Of a DNA stretch of 64,000 nt, positions 43,643 to 52,407 are shown piece after piece. The notes beneath the pieces are model-generated. The model saw only the letters and a program-made list of their open reading frames with translations. It did not search any database and was not told the origin of the DNA. The first letter of the stretch is position 1. Each line of letters begins with the position of its first letter. The translations under genes and the position numbers were made by a program. Source of the DNA: Planococcus liqunii (GTDB lineage Bacteria > Bacillota > Bacilli > Bacillales_A > Planococcaceae); contig NZ_CP129238.1 of NCBI RefSeq assembly GCF_030413595.1, positions 806,001 to 870,000 of the forward strand, written 5' to 3'.

Positions 43643-44715
43643 TTGATGTTCAAGAAGTGTCAAAAAAATACAGAGATTTTACAGCACTGCATACCGTGGA
43701 CTTGAAAATAAAAGCAGGGGAATTCATTGCCGTGCTGGGTCCGTCCGGCTGCGGCAAGACGACGCTTTTGAAATTGCTTGCCGGTTTCATGGGACCGACA
43801 GAAGGCAGCATTGCCATGGACGGCATGCAAGTGGCAACAGCGAAAAAAGTTGTGCCGCCGGAAAAGCGCAACATTGGTATGGTGTTCCAGTCGTTTGCCT
43901 TGTGGCCGCATATGAGCGTCGCCGACCATGTCAAATTTCCACTTGAATACCATCCGAACCGGAAAAAAAGAAGCAGGTCTGAACTCGAAAGCCGGGTTCA
44001 GGAAGTGCTCGGCCTTGTCGGGCTGGAGGCATTTGCGAAACGCTATCCGTCAGAACTTTCCGGTGGCCAGAAACAGCGGGTAGCATTGGCGCGTGCGATT
44101 GCACCGCTGCCGAATCTGCTATTGATGGATGAACCGTTCAGCGCACTGGACGTCGAATTGCGGATGGAGATGCGGAAAGAAATACAGAAATTGCATAAGG
44201 AAACCGGCGCTTCCATCGTTTTTGTAACGCATGACCAAAGCGAGGCATTGGCGATTGCAGATAGGATTGTGGTGATGAATGCCGGCCGGATTGAACAAAT
44301 CGCTCCTCCGGAAGTAATCTATACGCGCCCGGAAACACCATTTGTGGCTTCGTTTGTTGGCAAATGCAATTTGGTCGAAGGGCAGTGGAAAACGGAAGGA
44401 TTTGTGCCGGATGGCGATGCCAAAAGCGTCTGGCCGGATCTTGGCGTGGCACGCAGCTTTAAAGCAAACGGCATCTTCCCGGTACGGCCGGAGCAATTGC
44501 AATTAGCTTTGGCAGGAAACGCAGGGCTTCAAGGCCAGGTTTCGTTTGTTCAATACCAAGGAAATGAAATTCACTATACGGTCGAAGTGAATGAGGCAAT
44601 GTGGACGGTTCATGAGCCGGTTTACGCTCCGAGGTTCCATGTGGGGGAAGCTGTTGCCGTTTCCTTAAAGACGGCAGTCCTGCAGGAGAGGGAATTGGCT
44701 GCGGTTATGAAGTGA
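43639..44715 (+). CDS. ABC transporter ATPase, FbpC/PotA type
   Basis: 358 residues. Walker A GPSGCGKTTLL, signature LSGGQKQRV and Walker B LLLMDEPFSALD, followed by a C-terminal TOBE-like regulatory domain (about 245-355, FPVRPEQLQLALAG). It powers the permease encoded immediately upstream. Longer in-frame readings lie inside the permease gene. The chosen ATG overlaps the permease stop (ATGA) and has AAAGGTG upstream. It ends 21 bases before a 20-bp repeat array that holds IS copy 2. Confidence 0.92.
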   Translation: MIDVQEVSKKYRDFTALHTVDLKIKAGEFIAVLGPSGCGKTTLLKLLAGFMGPTEGSIAMDGMQVATAKKVVPPEKRNIGMVFQSFALWPHMSVADHVKFPLEYHPNRKKRSRSELESRVQEVLGLVGLEAFAKRYPSELSGGQKQRVALARAIAPLPNLLLMDEPFSALDVELRMEMRKEIQKLHKETGASIVFVTHDQSEALAIADRIVVMNAGRIEQIAPPEVIYTRPETPFVASFVGKCNLVEGQWKTEGFVPDGDAKSVWPDLGVARSFKANGIFPVRPEQLQLALAGNAGLQGQVSFVQYQGNEIHYTVEVNEAMWTVHEPVYAPRFHVGEAVAVSLKTAVLQERELAAVMK

Positions 44716-44735
44716 AAGAGTGCCTGAAACGTGCG

Positions 44736-44773
44736 AGCGCATATAAAAATTTGCAAGCGCAAATAAACTGGTG
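44736..44773 (+). repeat. 20 bp tandem repeat array 5, left part (split by IS copy 2)
   Basis: AGCGCATATAAAAATTTGCA and AGCGCAAATAAACTGGTG continue, after removal of the IS with one GTG duplication, into AACGCAAATAGAAAGTTGGA at 46171. Exact 20-base period. Confidence 0.75.
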
Positions 44774-44917
44774 TGACTCCCTACCTGTCAAGTAGACACG
44801 AGTTTATCGGCGTTTTTTCTCATATGCGATTATAGACGGAGAGCCGATTTCGCTTCCGTCCGAATTTCTTCGAGCCTAAAAACGCTTCTCAAAGTGGCTA
44901 TTGATTAAGTGCGCGGT

Positions 44918-45802
44918 TTAAGCGGCCCGTGCTTGTAAATTGCGGTATGTAACCGGTGACGCACCGAGTTTCAGTTGCGGTCGTGTCTCGTTATAATACG
45001 TGATGTAGGCGGCTACTGCTGCGCGCATTTGGGCTGCCGTTTCAGGCACAGTGAAACCGGGCATTTCGGTTTTGAGCTTGCCAAAAAAGCTTTCAATCGG
45101 CGCATTGTCCCAACAGTTGCCCCGACGGGACATTGACTGGGTCAGTTCCATTTTTTTCAGGAGTCCTTGATAGCTATGGCTGGTGAACTGGATGCCCTGA
45201 TCACTGTGGAGAAGGGCTTCTTTCTCGAACCCGCGTGCTTCCAACTGACGAACGGCCTCCAGGACAAAATCCACATCCAGGGTGTCGCTGATGGTGTAAG
45301 CAACGATTTCGTTATTGTATAGATCCAGAATTGCACATAAGTAGATAAAGTCCCGGAATGGCTTTTTCACTTCCAGGTAACTGATATCAACGGAAAACTT
45401 GAGACCCGGTCGCATGGCCTTGAAGTTCCGGTTCAGGAGATTATCGATAACCGCATGGCCGCTTCCGGCAGGACGTGGCTTTCGGCGTGCTGTCTTGAGC
45501 GGCATGCGATACATTTCCCGCATCCGGCGGATGCGTTTGAGACTGACGATATGAGTGTATACATTCTCGAGCTCCAGCTTAAACCGTTCGTGACCCAAAT
45601 TCCCACCATGGGTGACGTAGAGCGAAAGCATCTGTTTTAAAAGCGCTTGGTCCCGTTCCGTTTGCGACTGCGCAGGGTCTTTTTTCAGCCGTTTGTAATA
45701 GCCCGCGCGGCTCAGGTTCTGGACTATGCCAATGAGCTCTGTAATCGGGAACCGGTTCTTGTGCTCTTCAACGAACACAAAGTCGAGGTCGATCGGTTTC
45801 AC
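44918..45802 (-). CDS. IS3-family transposase OrfB (copy 2)
   Basis: 294 residues identical to the copy 1 OrfB, with the DDE residues intact (VDISYL, HSDQG, PIESFF). The GTG start overlaps the orfA stop, and the -1 slippery site is preserved. Nothing suggests decay, so this copy should be able to move. Confidence 0.95.
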   Translation of the reverse strand: MKPIDLDFVFVEEHKNRFPITELIGIVQNLSRAGYYKRLKKDPAQSQTERDQALLKQMLSLYVTHGGNLGHERFKLELENVYTHIVSLKRIRRMREMYRMPLKTARRKPRPAGSGHAVIDNLLNRNFKAMRPGLKFSVDISYLEVKKPFRDFIYLCAILDLYNNEIVAYTISDTLDVDFVLEAVRQLEARGFEKEALLHSDQGIQFTSHSYQGLLKKMELTQSMSRRGNCWDNAPIESFFGKLKTEMPGFTVPETAAQMRAAVAAYITYYNETRPQLKLGASPVTYRNLQARAA

Positions 45803-46101
45803 TCCTTTCGGAGCGCAATAAGCTTTTTTAAGTACATCACTTCAAGCTTCGTGCGTTCCAATTCAGCTTTGGTAATTTCCAATTCTGTTTTCGCGTCTTT
45901 GCCCGACTCCCGTGGCCCTCTGCGTTTTTCACGAAGCACCTCAAAAGACTTGGCTTCCTTCACCAGCCGCGCCCAGTGCCGGATATTGGCAGGGTTCTGA
46001 ATCTCCAGGAGGGGGGCTAATTCGTTAACGGATCGTCCTTCAAAGTACTGTTCTACCGCCTGCTTCTTGGTTTCATAGGTATAGCTTTTTCGTGTGTTCA
46101 C
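45799..46101 (-). CDS. IS3-family transposase OrfA (copy 2)
   Basis: About 100 residues identical to copy 1 OrfA, with the HTH and leucine-zipper parts and the A AAA AAG slippery site. The same GTG start choice applies (AAGGAG at 8 bases). Confidence 0.9.
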   Translation of the reverse strand: MNTRKSYTYETKKQAVEQYFEGRSVNELAPLLEIQNPANIRHWARLVKEAKSFEVLREKRRGPRESGKDAKTELEITKAELERTKLEVMYLKKLIALRKE

Positions 46102-46170
46102 AGTCATCACTCCTTGGTTCAAGTTTGAAGGAACAATAAACTATTTGTCTACTTTTGGTTCATTGTCTCA

Positions 46171-46196
46171 GTGTGAACGCAAATAGAAAGTTGGAG
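46171..46196 (+). repeat. 20 bp tandem repeat array 5, right part
   Basis: Continuation of the array interrupted by IS copy 2 (AACGCAAATAGAAAGTTGGA). An inverted repeat GCTTTTCGC-TT-GCGAAAAGC follows at 46222-46241. Confidence 0.65.
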
Positions 46197-46300
46197 AAGC
46201 CGTCTTCTTGTTGGCAGTTTCGCTTTTCGCTTGCGAAAAGCAACCAAATCAAGGGGTTTCGCATTTGTGCTGAAGACGAAAAAGTGTTCGAAATATGCTG

Positions 46301-46340
46301 AACGCACACATATTCTGTCAAACGCACATAAAACAGAGAA
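46301..46340 (+). repeat. 20 bp tandem repeat array 6
   Basis: AACGCACACATATTCTGTCA and AACGCACATAAAACAGAGAA, two adjoining 20-base units of the same family. Confidence 0.65.
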
Positions 46341-46374
46341 ACCCGGAAACCGCCAATCGGTTTCCGGGTTTCTC
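46336..46374 (-). terminator. terminator of the DUF2798 gene
   Basis: GAGAAACCCGGAAACC (46336-46351) pairs perfectly with GGTTTCCGGGTTTCTC (46359-46374). Read leftwards it is followed by TGTTTTAT. Confidence 0.8.
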
Positions 46375-46399
46375 AGAATCTTGTCTGGGAGCTTTTTTG

Positions 46400-46915
46400 T
46401 TAATTTTGTACTTGCGCTGCAACTGCTGCAGCTTTTCGGTCTTGTGCTTCATGCAGTTTCACCATAGCAAAACGTGCAATAGGCTGGATGACCAGGCTTT
46501 CTGCGGCAAGCACGATGGCAAAGTTGCGCGGCCAGTACTGCAGCCAATTGCTGAAGAGTTCGGAGTGGAAACCATTGCCGACAACATCGCCGATCAAAGT
46601 CATCGCTGCAGACATTCCAAGGACAGTAAAGACAATGCGGAACATAATTTTTGAGTTGAAGCTGTCCGTAGGCTTTGTGAATTTAGCGGTCAAGGCTTCG
46701 GCAATACGGCCGAAAATAGTCGGTTCAATGATCATGACGATAATCCACATGATTGGCAGCATTTTTAAAATGGAAAAAGCAATCTCCCCATTAAAATCTC
46801 CGGCAAAATAGACGGTGCTGAATGTGGTCATAAATAGAACGGTTAAAGTAGAGATGATGGTGCCGTATAATAGGCCCTCTTTGCCGTTGCGCGGCAATCT
46901 TTTTTCTTGATGCAT
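46400..46915 (-). CDS. DUF2798 family membrane protein
   Basis: 171 residues. Four hydrophobic helices arranged as two related halves (LLYGTIISTLTVLFMTTFST, and later KIMFRIVFTVLGMSAAMTLI), the duplicated DUF2798 layout. Function unknown. The ATG chosen (MHQEKRLPRNG) has AAAGGAAG at 7-8 bases. The in-frame upstream stretch of 34 codons has no ribosome site and poor composition and is left out. Confidence 0.72.
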   Translation of the reverse strand: MHQEKRLPRNGKEGLLYGTIISTLTVLFMTTFSTVYFAGDFNGEIAFSILKMLPIMWIIVMIIEPTIFGRIAEALTAKFTKPTDSFNSKIMFRIVFTVLGMSAAMTLIGDVVGNGFHSELFSNWLQYWPRNFAIVLAAESLVIQPIARFAMVKLHEAQDRKAAAVAAQVQN

Positions 46916-47285
46916 GTTATTCTTCCTTTCCAAAAGCTTTTCTTGACCTTGGCATTCCATTAAATTATGTACGAAGGTATCGAGGGACGCGGTCATAAAG
47001 GCAAGCTTCTGAAGCACATCAATAGAGGATATCCATTGAAGGCCTAAATGAAACTTTCCAATATTCGTTTCCAGTCTTTACTCTAGCTGGCTATACATTT
47101 TAGATAAGCTGTTTTTTTGCAGTTATGCTTAATTTAAATTGGTGCTCCACTCAGTCTGTTTTCAACCTTAACAAAGTTTTTGGCTTTTTCGTAAGTGTCT
47201 ATTGTGTGTCTTTTTTATGTGAACTTTTTATTGCAAACCTTACTAACTAGCTAAGCAAACAACGGGACTCAAATTACGGATCTTA

Positions 47286-47305
47286 CATTCTGTCATGACA
47301 GAATG
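47286..47305. promoter_or_regulatory. perfect 20 bp palindrome
   Basis: CATTCTGTCATGACAGAATG has no loop, so it is more like a protein-binding site than an RNA hairpin. No gene start lies close by. Confidence 0.45.
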
Positions 47306-47311
47306 CAGATA

Positions 47312-47346
47312 AAAAAGCAGCCAAACTCTTATTAAGTTTGACTGCT
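47312..47346 (-). terminator. terminator of the SLH/NlpC-P60 gene
   Basis: Read leftwards: AGCAG-T-CAAACT pairs with AGTTTG-G-CTGCT, followed by TTTTTTATC. Confidence 0.82.
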
Positions 47347-47363
47347 AAAGTTATTTTATGAAA

Positions 47364-48941
47364 CTATTTAAGGTATCTTCTGGCTCCGGAGTAATTTTTT
47401 AAATAAACTCCAGAGTTCAGAGCTTCAACTCTGACTTTGGAAGAGGCATTTGGTGCATGAAGCATTTGCCCCGAACCAATATATATTCCAACGTGATAAA
47501 CTTTTCCTTTGCCGCCGTTGTAAGCGAAAAACACTAAATCCCCAGGTTGTAAATTTTTCTTGGATACGGCAGTGCCTTTAGTAGCCTGATAAAAAGAATC
47601 ACGAGGAATTAGGACGCCATAGTTTTTATAAACAGCATATATAATACCGGAACAATCAAAACCGTAAGCAGAGGTGCCGGCCCATAAGTACGGGAGGCCA
47701 ATATACTTTTTAGCGCTGTTTACAATATCTGCTTGTGTGGGTTTTGGAACAGATGCATAATTCTTATATGTTTTTGCATCTGTTTTGCGCATCAGTTTAA
47801 TTCCATTGGCTGGAGTTTGAACATGGTGCCAATTTCCCTCTGTTTTAATGACAGGAAGGATTGTCGAATAGCTGATGTCCATAAATTTCTTTTGAGTGTC
47901 TGCATGATACAAAGTTGCTAATTTGGATGTGACTATGGCTATGGAACAAGTTGAATAATCTTTTGAAGTTTTAGCAATATGCGTTTTCGGAACCCATCCA
48001 GGATATCCTTCTTTTTGATAAGGCACATATTGGTCTTTGGCAGCAATGCGGTACCAGCTTCCTTTTGTTTCTAAGATTGTTACTTGTTCACCAAACACTG
48101 CCTGTGTATCTGTCTTTTCAACTAGCCATTGTTTTTCTTTTAACGACATGCCGTTGATCCATTTTGTCATGTCAACAGGATACGTAATGGAAAGCCTGTC
48201 AATAGAGCGAGCTTTGTTATATTGCTTCCACATATTTGTCACGGCCACATTGACCTTATATGTATTCGTTTTACTTGGCTTTTCACAGGAAGCAGGTTGT
48301 ACGGGCTTTTGAACAACAGGCGGGGATATGTTTTTCCGGAATTCCGGATTTAAAATGCGAGCGATAAATATAACAAAATGTGATCTTGTAAGGAAAGAAG
48401 CCGGTTTGAAAGTATTATCTGTATAACCGACCGTAATTTTGTTGGCTACCAAAGTCTGAATGGAAGCTGAAGCCCAGTAAGTAGAAGGAACATCTTTGAA
48501 TACGGCAGCAGAGGTGCCTTTCAATTTAAAAGCTCTTACAAGTACGGCAGCCATTTGCCCTCTGGTTAATTTATCATAAGGCTTGAATTCGTTCTTATCC
48601 GTACCGATCAGAATTTTTTCATCCACTATTGCTGCAATGAGCGGCATGTTGGGGTCGTTGGGAGCTACATCAGTAAATTTAGGGATAGGGCGGCCTTTAA
48701 GATCAAGTTTTAAGGCCTTAGCAAGAATTTCAGCTGCTTCTATCCGGGTGATTTCTTTGTTTACGCCAAATTCAGTTTTGGGATTGGCAGTGAGAATTCC
48801 TTGTTTTACTAAATAATCGAATTCTGCTTTTGAAGAATATTTATCATCCACATCCTTAAAAACAGGCGCTGCATATGCAGGGTTCATGCATAGAATCAAA
48901 ACCATACAAGCAGCAATTAATGCTATCAACCTTTTGGCCAT
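47364..48941 (-). CDS. S-layer-homology and NlpC/P60 cell-wall hydrolase
   Basis: 525 residues. Signal peptide (about 1-25, cleaved near AYAAP), three SLH domains (about 26-200: VFKDVDDKY, KFTDVAPND, VFKDVPSTYW), two SH3-like segments (about 225-390), and an NlpC/P60 peptidase at the C-terminus with the catalytic Cys in YGFDCSGIIYAV and His in VYHVGIYIG. The SLH part anchors it to wall polysaccharide and the hydrolase cuts muropeptides. The ATG with CAGGAGG at good spacing was chosen. A longer frame upstream lacks a ribosome site. Confidence 0.92.
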   Translation of the reverse strand: MAKRLIALIAACMVLILCMNPAYAAPVFKDVDDKYSSKAEFDYLVKQGILTANPKTEFGVNKEITRIEAAEILAKALKLDLKGRPIPKFTDVAPNDPNMPLIAAIVDEKILIGTDKNEFKPYDKLTRGQMAAVLVRAFKLKGTSAAVFKDVPSTYWASASIQTLVANKITVGYTDNTFKPASFLTRSHFVIFIARILNPEFRKNISPPVVQKPVQPASCEKPSKTNTYKVNVAVTNMWKQYNKARSIDRLSITYPVDMTKWINGMSLKEKQWLVEKTDTQAVFGEQVTILETKGSWYRIAAKDQYVPYQKEGYPGWVPKTHIAKTSKDYSTCSIAIVTSKLATLYHADTQKKFMDISYSTILPVIKTEGNWHHVQTPANGIKLMRKTDAKTYKNYASVPKPTQADIVNSAKKYIGLPYLWAGTSAYGFDCSGIIYAVYKNYGVLIPRDSFYQATKGTAVSKKNLQPGDLVFFAYNGGKGKVYHVGIYIGSGQMLHAPNASSKVRVEALNSGVYLKNYSGARRYLK

Positions 48942-49150
48942 TGTGATCCTCCTGTGCTTCTTTTTATAGGTAATACTATACAGTAAAAGGAGGTTAATGG
49001 TAAACGAAATAATTAATAAGTCTTTCAAATAAGTTAATTTTTTTGCTTGTATTTCAATTTAATGATAAAAGATAAAAAGTATGAATAGCGATTACTTTTA
49101 TGCTTCTCATACTGAAAGTACTCACCTAAGAAGTTTTGGCAATTGCGATA

Positions 49151-49176
49151 GTTTAGGGGTTCTACCAGTCGGGAAA
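49151..49176 (+). promoter_or_regulatory. sigma-B-like promoter candidate
   Basis: GTTTAG (49151-49156) and GGGAAA (49171-49176) are separated by 14 bases, close to the sigma-B pattern GTTTAA-N12-14-GGGWAW. The gene it would drive is a GS26-like protein, a known sigma-B target in B. subtilis. Confidence 0.5.
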
Positions 49177-49235
49177 GTATATAGCATATATAAGAACTTA
49201 AGCATATGGGAACTTTTCTTTAGGAGGAGATTACG

Positions 49236-49754
49236 ATGGCAAACCATACAACATCCAACAAAGAAGCAATTGAAAAAGTCAAAGAGCTGATCAAGGATAT
49301 CGAAGTGGCGATGTTTACCACCATTTCGAATGGAAAAGCAGTGTCGCGTCCGATGCAGACACAGGAGACCGAATTTGATGGGGATCTTTGGTTCATGACG
49401 ATGAAAGATACGTCGAAATATCAGGAAATCCTGGCGAATCCTACTGTGAATTTGGCTTATTCAGGCAAGTCCTATGTTTCCATCAGCGGAACGGCGGAAT
49501 TCAGCGAAGACCTTGAAAAGAAAAAAGAATACTGGAATCCGGTATTCGGCAAATTGCTTGAAACGACCTATGACGATCCAAATGTCGTCTTGATCAAAGT
49601 GACGCCGGAAACAGCGGAATATTGGGAATCCGGTACAACGCTAAAAACCGTGAAAAAATTTGCGAAAAAGCTGGCGACCAAAGAAACCATGGGCGAAGAC
49701 GACGAATTGAACGATACCGTTGAATTCGAACGCCATTACGGCAGCGACAGCTGA
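49236..49754 (+). CDS. pyridoxamine 5-phosphate oxidase family general stress protein (GS26/YdaG-like)
   Basis: 172 residues. FMN-binding split barrel (VAMFTTISNGKAVSRPMQTQ, DLWFMTMKDTSKYQEIL, YVSISGTAEF, then TPETAEYWES). The B. subtilis homologue is a sigma-B-dependent general stress protein of unknown reaction. ATG after TAGGAGGAG. A sigma-B-like promoter lies 60-85 bases upstream. Monocistronic with a terminator at 49769. Confidence 0.88.
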   Translation: MANHTTSNKEAIEKVKELIKDIEVAMFTTISNGKAVSRPMQTQETEFDGDLWFMTMKDTSKYQEILANPTVNLAYSGKSYVSISGTAEFSEDLEKKKEYWNPVFGKLLETTYDDPNVVLIKVTPETAEYWESGTTLKTVKKFAKKLATKETMGEDDELNDTVEFERHYGSDS

Positions 49755-49768
49755 ATAGAAACAGAGTA

Positions 49769-49795
49769 GAGGCCAGCCGCAAAGGCTGGTCTTTT
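49769..49795 (+). terminator. intrinsic terminator after the stress-protein gene
   Basis: GAGGCCAGCC pairs with GGCTGGTCTT around a 5-base loop, followed by TT. Confidence 0.75.
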
Positions 49796-49870
49796 GTCTG
49801 GAGAAAAGGTTTATCTTTACCGGGAATTCGCTTAGAGTAAAGAAAGAAGCATTTGCAGAGGATGAGAATT

Positions 49871-50821
49871 GTGAAGTTTTTTGCCACCCATGATGAACAG
49901 ATTGCCATACTGCAAGAACGCGGGCTCCTTGTATCAGACGAAGCGGCTACTAAGCGCATTTTGTCGCGTGAGAACTACTACGCGCTGATCGATGGCTATA
50001 AAGAGCCGTTTCTTGAAGAAGACGAGCGGCTGAACCCGTATCGAATTGAGCAATATACCGAAGGGACGGAGTTCAGCCATATTTATGCGCTGTACCGCTT
50101 TGACCGGGAGCTGCGGATGCTGCTGCTCAATGAACTGCTGAAGTTCGAAAAGAACATGAAATCAAAAATTTCCTATCGCTTCTCTGAGAAATTCCAGGAG
50201 CAGGATAGCTTTTTGGAACCGGCGCATTACAGCCTCGATTCCCAGCATTTTCACGAACGGGACCGCATCATTTCAACGCTTGCCAACTTGATTAAAAGCC
50301 ATAAAAAGCGCGACCGGGTACGATATCCCGCGATCCGCGACTTTTTCGATAAAAACCGGAACGTGCCACTGTGGGTGCTCGCCAATTTTCTGTCGCTCGG
50401 GCAGATCACCAACTTTTATACAGTGATCGACGAAGAATTGCGGGAGCGCATTGCCCGTGACTTTGCGGAAGAGTACAGCGAAGAATACAGCGGCATCCGA
50501 TTGAAAGCGAAGGAAATCGACGCCATCTTGAAAGTCGCTTTTCCGTACCGCAACAAATCGGCGCACGAAGAAGTGCTGTACCGCTACCGGTTGCCGCATC
50601 CGGTGGAACTTGGGGGCGTAGAACAAAGCATAGGGATGCCGAAAGGAAGTTTGAGCAATGGGACGGTTTGTTCCATGGTGACCTTGCTGAAACTGGTGCT
50701 TGCAAAAGATGAGTACGATGTATTTGCAATCGAACTCGAGCGGCTGCAGGGTGAACTCGAAAGCATTATCATGGAGCCAGCTTATGAAAAAATCATGAAG
50801 GACATGGGCTACAAAGAATAA
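49871..50821 (+). CDS. Abi_2-type abortive-infection family protein
   Basis: About 316 residues, helical. The Abi_2 (AbiD/AbiF) pattern is visible: NYYALIDGYKEPF, then YRFDRELRMLLLNELLKFEK, then PLWVLANFLSLGQ. PYRNKSAHEE gives an R-N-x-x-x-H motif of the HEPN RNase kind. Such proteins can stop phage growth by cutting RNA, but no partner antitoxin or defence gene stands next to it. The GTG start follows AGAGGAT at about 8 bases. TTG 49853 and ATG 49862 are in frame but less well placed. Confidence 0.83.
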   Translation: MKFFATHDEQIAILQERGLLVSDEAATKRILSRENYYALIDGYKEPFLEEDERLNPYRIEQYTEGTEFSHIYALYRFDRELRMLLLNELLKFEKNMKSKISYRFSEKFQEQDSFLEPAHYSLDSQHFHERDRIISTLANLIKSHKKRDRVRYPAIRDFFDKNRNVPLWVLANFLSLGQITNFYTVIDEELRERIARDFAEEYSEEYSGIRLKAKEIDAILKVAFPYRNKSAHEEVLYRYRLPHPVELGGVEQSIGMPKGSLSNGTVCSMVTLLKLVLAKDEYDVFAIELERLQGELESIIMEPAYEKIMKDMGYKE

Positions 50822-50824
50822 AAG

Positions 50825-50859
50825 TAAAACGCCGCTTCCAACAAGGAACGCGGCGTTTT
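50825..50859. terminator. bidirectional terminator
   Basis: AAAACGCCGC pairs with GCGGCGTTTT, with a one-base bulge further up the stem. It separates the Abi gene from the convergent mug gene. Confidence 0.85.
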
Positions 50860-51365
50860 CAGATGAATTTTTTCAACCCTTTATAAATCTCGACAATGTC
50901 ATCCAGCTTCATGCGCACCAAGCCGCTCGATGAAGGGCAGACGTATTCGATGGTGTCTGGCACAACCGGATTTTCCTGGACGCCCCACTGGATGGAACGT
51001 TTTTTGCTGTATTCCTGATAGACGCCTTTGCCGACAAAACAGACAGCTTTTGGCTGATACATTTTAATTTTCCGCTGCAAAATAGCAGCGCCTTCCGCAT
51101 ACTCCGTTTTGGAAATCTCAGCCGCTTCTTTTGTTGGACGGTCAACTATATTCGTCAAACCGTAACCAAGTTCAAGCAGTTCGTTGTTTTCATCTGGAGC
51201 ATATTTTCGGGACGTCAGTCCGGCTTCGTAAAGGATCTTCCAAAACCGGTTGGTCGGATTGGCGTAGTGGAAGCCTGTTTCGGAAGAGCGGATGCTCGGA
51301 TTAAAACCGACAAACAAGACTTTCAAATCTTTTTGCATATGATCGGGGATGGGTTCCAAGTGCAA
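50859..51365 (-). CDS. mug: mismatch-specific uracil/thymine DNA glycosylase (Mug family)
   Basis: 168 residues of the uracil-DNA glycosylase superfamily. LFVGFNPSIRSSETG holds the catalytic motif with Asn, NPTNRFWKILYEAG follows, and CPSSSGLVRM is the C-terminal DNA-intercalating motif. It removes uracil or thymine from G mismatches. TTG start after AAAGGAG. It lies downstream of the SDR gene in the same direction, but a terminator separates them. Confidence 0.87.
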   Translation of the reverse strand: MHLEPIPDHMQKDLKVLFVGFNPSIRSSETGFHYANPTNRFWKILYEAGLTSRKYAPDENNELLELGYGLTNIVDRPTKEAAEISKTEYAEGAAILQRKIKMYQPKAVCFVGKGVYQEYSKKRSIQWGVQENPVVPDTIEYVCPSSSGLVRMKLDDIVEIYKGLKKFI

Positions 51366-51388
51366 CAGAATTCAACTCCTTTGACATA

Positions 51389-51415
51389 AAAAGCAAACCC
51401 CTAAAAGGAGTTTGC
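51389..51415 (-). terminator. terminator of the SDR gene
   Basis: Read leftwards: GCAAACTCC pairs with GGGGTTTGC (one G-U), followed by TTTTT. Confidence 0.85.
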
Positions 51416-51435
51416 CGGCCATTTATTTGATCCGT

Positions 51436-52185
51436 TTATTTGGTGTTTGTGAAACCGCCGTCGATGCGGATCACTTCGCCGTTGATGTACTCCGCTTTAG
51501 AAGTTAATAGGAACGTGACAAGCTCTGCCACTTCATCGGCTGTACCCAAGCGTCTTTGCGGAATGCCGCCGGTGGCATTGGCTTTCATTTCCGGATTTGC
51601 TTCGTAGAAGGCTTTGACCATCGGTGTTTCGGTCGGCCCTGGTGCAATCGCATTGACGCGGAGACCGTCTTTAGCGTATTCCGCGACCATGCTCTTCGTC
51701 AAACCGACAATGCCGTGTTTCGTTGCAGAATACGTAACAACCGAATCTTGTCCGATGACGCCGGCGCTTGATGCCGTGTTGACGATGGAGCCGCCGCCGT
51801 TTTTCAGCATCACTTCAGCAACGTAGCGCACACCGTACAAAGCGCCCATCAAGTTGATGCCGACAATCTGTTCGATTTCACTGATGTCTGTATCGAGGAA
51901 AAATTTCCCGCTGCCGGAAATTCCTGCGTTGTTGAAGAAATAGTCGATGCTGCCAAAATGTTCGACAGTAGCGTCTACATATTTTTTCACTTCTTCGGCT
52001 TTTGAAACGTCCGCTTTGATAAATAGGGCATCCGGCCCCAGTTCTTTCACCATTTCTACGGTTTCGTTTCCGCCTTTTTCACTGACATCAACGACTGCGA
52101 TGTTGACGCCTTCTTTTGCTAAGCGGACAGCTGTTGCTTGGCCTAAGCCGCTTCCGCCTCCTGTGATAATTGCTGTTTTGCTCAT
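51436..52185 (-). CDS. short-chain dehydrogenase/reductase
   Basis: 249 residues. Cofactor motif TGGGSGLGQATA, NNAGISGSG, and catalytic Ser-Tyr-Lys in VNTASSAGVIG and VTYSATKHGIVGL, ending in the C-terminal EVIRIDGGFT. Classical SDR of FabG-like form. The substrate is unknown. ATG at 52185 is 10 bases from GGAGG. A TTG just before it is also possible. Confidence 0.9.
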   Translation of the reverse strand: MSKTAIITGGGSGLGQATAVRLAKEGVNIAVVDVSEKGGNETVEMVKELGPDALFIKADVSKAEEVKKYVDATVEHFGSIDYFFNNAGISGSGKFFLDTDISEIEQIVGINLMGALYGVRYVAEVMLKNGGGSIVNTASSAGVIGQDSVVTYSATKHGIVGLTKSMVAEYAKDGLRVNAIAPGPTETPMVKAFYEANPEMKANATGGIPQRRLGTADEVAELVTFLLTSKAEYINGEVIRIDGGFTNTK

Positions 52186-52369
52186 CAAAAATCAACCTCC
52201 ATTTAATAAATAACAACCTGCCTTTTAATTGTATTCCTCAAATATCTTGAATTAAAACAATCTGCTTGAAAAGCAGAAATGCGAACAATTCGAAAAGAAA
52301 CGAACACTTATTCAGTTCTGATAAAAAATTGCAGCGCTGAAATTGGAACAGATCGGCGGGGGGCATATG

Positions 52370-52397
52370 AAAAAGGCCTCCGCAATTAGCGAAGGCC
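52370..52397 (-). terminator. terminator of the MFS exporter gene
   Basis: Read leftwards: GGCCTTCGC pairs with GCGGAGGCC (one T-G pair), followed by TTTTT. Confidence 0.85.
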
Positions 52398-52407
52398 ACA
52401 TGGTGAA

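Larger units (their letters stand above)
44774..46170 (-). mobile_element. IS3-family insertion sequence, copy 2 (1397 bp)
   Basis: Same length, orientation and encoded proteins as copy 1, and the same ends (TGACTCCC...TTGTCTCA). Flanked by a different 3-bp target duplication, GTG (44771-44773 and 46171-46173). It too is inserted in a 20-bp repeat array. The two copies are direct repeats 16974 bases apart. Confidence 0.95.
46916..47363. other. gene-poor gap with a palindrome and a terminator
   Basis: About 450 bases without a credible gene. It holds the DUF2798 upstream region, a 20-bp perfect palindrome at 47286-47305 and the SLH-protein terminator. A single GCAGATAAA core, as in the repeat family, lies at 47305. 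Confidence 0.5.

Noticed and set aside
49081..49290. Open frame of 69 codons upstream of the stress-protein gene
   Set aside because: No ribosome site. It overlaps the stress gene start and the sigma-B-like promoter lies inside it.
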